Assembly (NCBI GenBank): GCA_023257145.1
Contig: JALRDA010000122.1
Location: 1 to 8,643, forward strand
Reading direction: 5' to 3'
DNA length: 8,643 nt
Source of the DNA: Candidatus Saccharimonadia bacterium
GTDB taxonomy: Bacteria; Patescibacteriota; Saccharimonadia; Saccharimonadales; Saccharimonadaceae
The translations under genes were made by a program, and so were the position numbers. The notes under the pieces were generated by a model. That model searched no databases, was not told where the DNA came from, and was given only the letters and a program-made list of their open reading frames with translations. Positions 6,089 to 8,643 of the stretch are shown piece by piece; position 1 is the first letter of the stretch, and each line of letters begins with the position of its first letter.

Positions 6089-7966
6089 ATGGGTAAAAAG
6101 AAATTAGATCCAGTCGATATCGCCGCCCAGCAGCGCGCTGCAGAACAGCTCGAAGTCGAGCAAGCCTTCTTGAAGGGTATGACAACACTGCGCGATTTGA
6201 TCGCCCCAAGTAGTCTAGAAATCCACTCTAGCCATTTCCGACTAGGGACAAAATACGGCCGCACACTATACGTCTACGGCTATCCACGGCAAATTTACAC
6301 AGGCTGGCTCAGTACACTTATTAATATCGACGAAGTACTTGACATTAGTATGTTTATTTATCCGGTCGACAGTCAGGTCGTGCTAAATAACCTGCGCAAA
6401 AAAGTCACACAGCTAGAAGCATCGATGTCGATCAATAACGAAAAAGGTCGTACTCGCGATCCAGGACTAGAAGCCGCAATGGCGGACGCCGAAGAGCTTC
6501 GCGACCAATTACAGGTTGGTGCCGAGCGTTTCTTCCGCTACGGCCTATACGTCACGTTATATGCCGACAGTCTAGATGAGCTAAGCTTTGTGCAACATAA
6601 AATTGAAACACTATTTGGCCAGCAATTAATCTTTAGTAAAGTTGCTAGTAGCCAGCAAGAGCAGGGAATGAATAGCACCATTCCACAAATGAGCGACCAA
6701 CTGCAAATTCGCCGCAATATGAATACCGGTGCTATTAGCACTAGTTTCCCATTCACTAGTGCCGACCTGACTCAAGAAAAAGGCGTCCTCTACGGCATTA
6801 ACATGCACAATAATGGCCTGGTTATTTTTGATCGTTTCTCTTTGGAAAATGCCAATATGGTTGTGTTTGCAAAGTCTGGAGCGGGTAAGTCATTCACGGT
6901 TAAATTAGAGGCACTCCGCAGCATGATGGTCGGTGCCGACGTTCTTATTATTGACCCAGAAAACGAATATCAAAAATTGTCAGATGCTGTCGGTGGCAGT
7001 TATATTCGCCTCAGCTTGAACGCTGATACGCGTATTAATCCATTCGATTTACCACGCGTCATTGATAATGAAGAAGCGGACGACGCACTTCGTGCGAATC
7101 TTGTAACACTCCACGGTCTATTACGCCTAATGCTTGGCGGTAGCCAGATGACGGCAAGTGGACAGATGATGGCTGGCTTGAATCCAGCAGAAGAAGCGGA
7201 TCTTGACCAAGGGCTCATTGACACCTATGCACGCGCTGGTATTACCAGTGACCCCTTAACACACAATTCGTTGCCACCAACCATTTCTGATCTATATGAC
7301 ACGCTACTTCACATGGGTGGCACTGGACCAGCACTCGCGCAGCGCCTTCGCAAATACACAACCGGTACATTTGCAGGTATCTTCAGTCAGCAAAGTAATA
7401 TTGATATCAACAATCATATGGTCATCTTTAATATTCGTGACCTTGAGGATGAACTACGCCCAGTAGCGATGTATATCGTCCTGTCACACATCTGGAATAT
7501 CACGCGGTCGCAGCAACGTAAGCGCATGTTGATCGTGGATGAGGCATGGCAGCTGATGAAATACGACGATTCAGCTAACTTCTTGTTTAGTCTCGCAAAG
7601 CGCGCTCGAAAATATTACCTTGGCCTAACGACAATCACTCAGGATGTCGAAGACTTTATGGGTAGCAAGATGGGCCGTGCAATTGTTGCCAACTCCTCGA
7701 TGCAGCTACTATTAAAGCAATCTTCCAGCGCCGTTGATGTGCTGTCGGATGTCTTTAAGTTGACCGAAGAAGAGAAGAAGCGTCTTGCAAACTTCCCAGT
7801 TGGACAAGGACTATTCTTTGCCGGACAAAACCATGTACACATTCAAATCCAAGCGAGTCCAACAGAGACCGGGCTCATTTCGACAACGCCAGTGCGCAAT
7901 AATGCACCACCAGCGCAAACACAATCGCCCAGTGGCTACATGAGCCCAGGTGAATACAGCGTATAA
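6089..7966 (+). CDS. virB4: VirB4-family T4SS ATPase
   Basis: A 625-residue cytoplasmic ATPase that powers T4SS assembly and substrate transfer. Residues 1-240 are a reduced VirB4 N-terminal region with a probable coiled-coil stretch (about 97-145). The RecA-like motor follows: Walker A AKSGAGKS at 261-268 (K267, S268), a conserved VLIIDPENEY at 285-294, an all-helical insertion at about 325-425, Walker B MLIVDEAW at 480-487 (D484, E485), and the downstream motif GLTTITQDVEDF at 512-523. The first Walker A residue is Ala, not Gly. Canonical VirB4 is about 800 residues; the shortfall is made up by the TraC-like protein encoded just upstream. The C-terminus ends in a short Pro/Gln/Ser-rich tail. 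ATG 6089 has a strong Shine-Dalgarno and starts two bases after the previous stop. VirD4/TraG coupling ATPases are less likely because the N-terminal region and motif set fit VirB4 and there are no N-terminal membrane segments. Confidence 0.95.
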   Translation: MGKKKLDPVDIAAQQRAAEQLEVEQAFLKGMTTLRDLIAPSSLEIHSSHFRLGTKYGRTLYVYGYPRQIYTGWLSTLINIDEVLDISMFIYPVDSQVVLNNLRKKVTQLEASMSINNEKGRTRDPGLEAAMADAEELRDQLQVGAERFFRYGLYVTLYADSLDELSFVQHKIETLFGQQLIFSKVASSQQEQGMNSTIPQMSDQLQIRRNMNTGAISTSFPFTSADLTQEKGVLYGINMHNNGLVIFDRFSLENANMVVFAKSGAGKSFTVKLEALRSMMVGADVLIIDPENEYQKLSDAVGGSYIRLSLNADTRINPFDLPRVIDNEEADDALRANLVTLHGLLRLMLGGSQMTASGQMMAGLNPAEEADLDQGLIDTYARAGITSDPLTHNSLPPTISDLYDTLLHMGGTGPALAQRLRKYTTGTFAGIFSQQSNIDINNHMVIFNIRDLEDELRPVAMYIVLSHIWNITRSQQRKRMLIVDEAWQLMKYDDSANFLFSLAKRARKYYLGLTTITQDVEDFMGSKMGRAIVANSSMQLLLKQSSSAVDVLSDVFKLTEEEKKRLANFPVGQGLFFAGQNHVHIQIQASPTETGLISTTPVRNNAPPAQTQSPSGYMSPGEYSV

Positions 7967-7967
7967 T
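7962..7967 (+). promoter_or_regulatory. perfect -10 hexamer overlapping the virB4 stop codon
   Basis: TATAAT matches the -10 consensus at all six positions and overlaps the virB4 stop TAA (7964-7966). No good -35 is seen at 16-18 bases upstream. Transcription from it would start at about 7973-7975, giving a leader of 7 to 9 bases before the ATG at 7982, which has no Shine-Dalgarno. The AT-rich match could be chance. Confidence 0.35.
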
Positions 7968-7981
7968 AAAGATAAATTACT

Positions 7982-8643
7982 ATGGCATATAGAGGTGATG
8001 TAGACGAGAGGCAGGCGGCGGATCAAAAATATGATCTGTCGAGTGATGTTCGCCGCAGAGAAGCGGCGGCTCTTGAAGACATGGAGCGAAATTACGGTGA
8101 GTCCGCCGATAGCAGCCAAGAAGATGCTAATATCGCCAAGGCTAAAGCGCAGAACGATAGCGGTGAGAATATCAAAAATGCTGATGATGCCGAAAAAAAC
8201 CCGATGAACTTCCAGTCCGGCCCGGGCTCATCTGGTACGCCAACAGGGCAGCGACTTAAAAATGCATTTACCATTACTAAGAAGAAGGGTGTGATCGCCG
8301 GTATTGTCACACTTTTAGGCGGCGGCGGTATATTACTGACTGGGTTTGGCGCGCCCGCAATGCTGTTGATGCAAATTACCGATATTTTTACTAATAACTT
8401 TAACGATGCACACGCTGCTCTCACTATTCGAACAACATCAAATATCGCACATAAAATCAGCAGTGCACGTAACAGTTTTTCCGAAACCTCTGACGGTAAA
8501 TGCGGCGTTCGATGTAAACATACGACAATGAGCGATGCGACCGTACGTAATTTAGAAGCACGTGGCTTCAAAGTTCTACCCGAGGAGGGAAGCGGTAAAT
8601 TTAACCGTCGCATCGTTCAATCTCTTGAGTTTCCTGATGGAAA
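7982..8643 (+). CDS. N-terminal part of an unidentified single-pass membrane protein (partial, runs off the window)
   Basis: ATG 7982 opens a frame with no stop through 8643, giving 220 residues plus two bases of the next codon. Residues 1-92 are hydrophilic and highly charged (DVRRREAAALEDMERNYGE, later Lys/Asn/Asp-rich), without a signal peptide. A basic TKKKG motif precedes a hydrophobic segment at about 103-130 (GVIAGIVTLLGGGGILLTGF), so the N-terminus should be inside and the rest outside. The outside part begins with ITDIFTNNFNDAHAALTIR and contains a close cysteine pair (about 174 and 178, CGVRC). I do not recognise the family. Its position 15 bases after virB4 makes a T4SS structural or surface role likely, but this is inference from context. 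Codon use and protein style resemble the neighbours. The ATG has no Shine-Dalgarno. Confidence 0.8.
   Translation, partial: MAYRGDVDERQAADQKYDLSSDVRRREAAALEDMERNYGESADSSQEDANIAKAKAQNDSGENIKNADDAEKNPMNFQSGPGSSGTPTGQRLKNAFTITKKKGVIAGIVTLLGGGGILLTGFGAPAMLLMQITDIFTNNFNDAHAALTIRTTSNIAHKISSARNSFSETSDGKCGVRCKHTTMSDATVRNLEARGFKVLPEEGSGKFNRRIVQSLEFPDG

Noticed and set aside
8092..8613. 173-codon open frame on the minus strand
   Set aside because: It lies wholly opposite the N-terminal part of the + strand membrane protein starting at 7982, which has a continuous frame, a sensible topology and a good position after virB4. The minus-strand product has no recognisable motif.

Overview
The window is a stretch of a chromosomal-type type IV secretion system (T4SS) locus. 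All genes are on the + strand, packed tightly, and the window cuts a gene at each end. The combination of a PrgI-family protein, a stand-alone TraC-like protein, a VirB4 ATPase and a very large signal-peptide-bearing VirB6/TrbL protein is the arrangement I associate with Candidatus Saccharibacteria (TM7) and other Patescibacteria/CPR. The taxon is an inference from gene content and protein style. There is no 16S or other taxonomic marker here. Every complete reading frame is consistent with the standard bacterial code: stops are TAA or TAG, and no internal TGA is needed.

Layout: 1-141 is the 3' end of an unidentified gene with a proline-rich tail. 142-280 is an AT-rich intergenic region with a weak hairpin/T-tract and a good sigma70-type promoter. 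281-1378 encodes a bitopic membrane protein of unknown family with an outside domain of about 200 residues (possible VirB8-like role). 1446-4052 encodes a VirB6/TrbL-like polytopic channel protein with a cytoplasmic tail of about 400 residues. 4107-5207 encodes a PrgI-family small membrane protein extended by a long disordered tail. 5244-6086 encodes a TraC-like protein that looks like the N-terminal part of VirB4 as a separate polypeptide. 6089-7966 encodes the VirB4 ATPase with clear Walker A and B motifs. 7982 to the window end is the N-terminal part of another single-pass membrane protein that I do not recognise.

How they would work together (family knowledge plus inference): VirB4 supplies ATP-driven energy, docked on the membrane through the PrgI and TraC-like proteins. 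The VirB6-like protein forms the inner-membrane channel. The two bitopic proteins (281-1378 and 7982 onward) would provide parts outside the membrane. No relaxase, oriT, integrase, transposase, tRNA, rRNA or CRISPR array is visible, so nothing here shows that the system is a conjugative element rather than a resident secretion or uptake machine.

Two patterns cut across the genes. Nearly every component carries a Pro/Gln/Asn/Ala-rich, probably disordered tail. Genes preceded by a -10-like hexamer very close to the ATG (1446, 4107, 7982) lack a Shine-Dalgarno sequence, while the others (281, 5244, 6089) have one, suggesting mixed short-leader/leaderless and SD-led translation. There is no gene-free stretch longer than about 140 bases.
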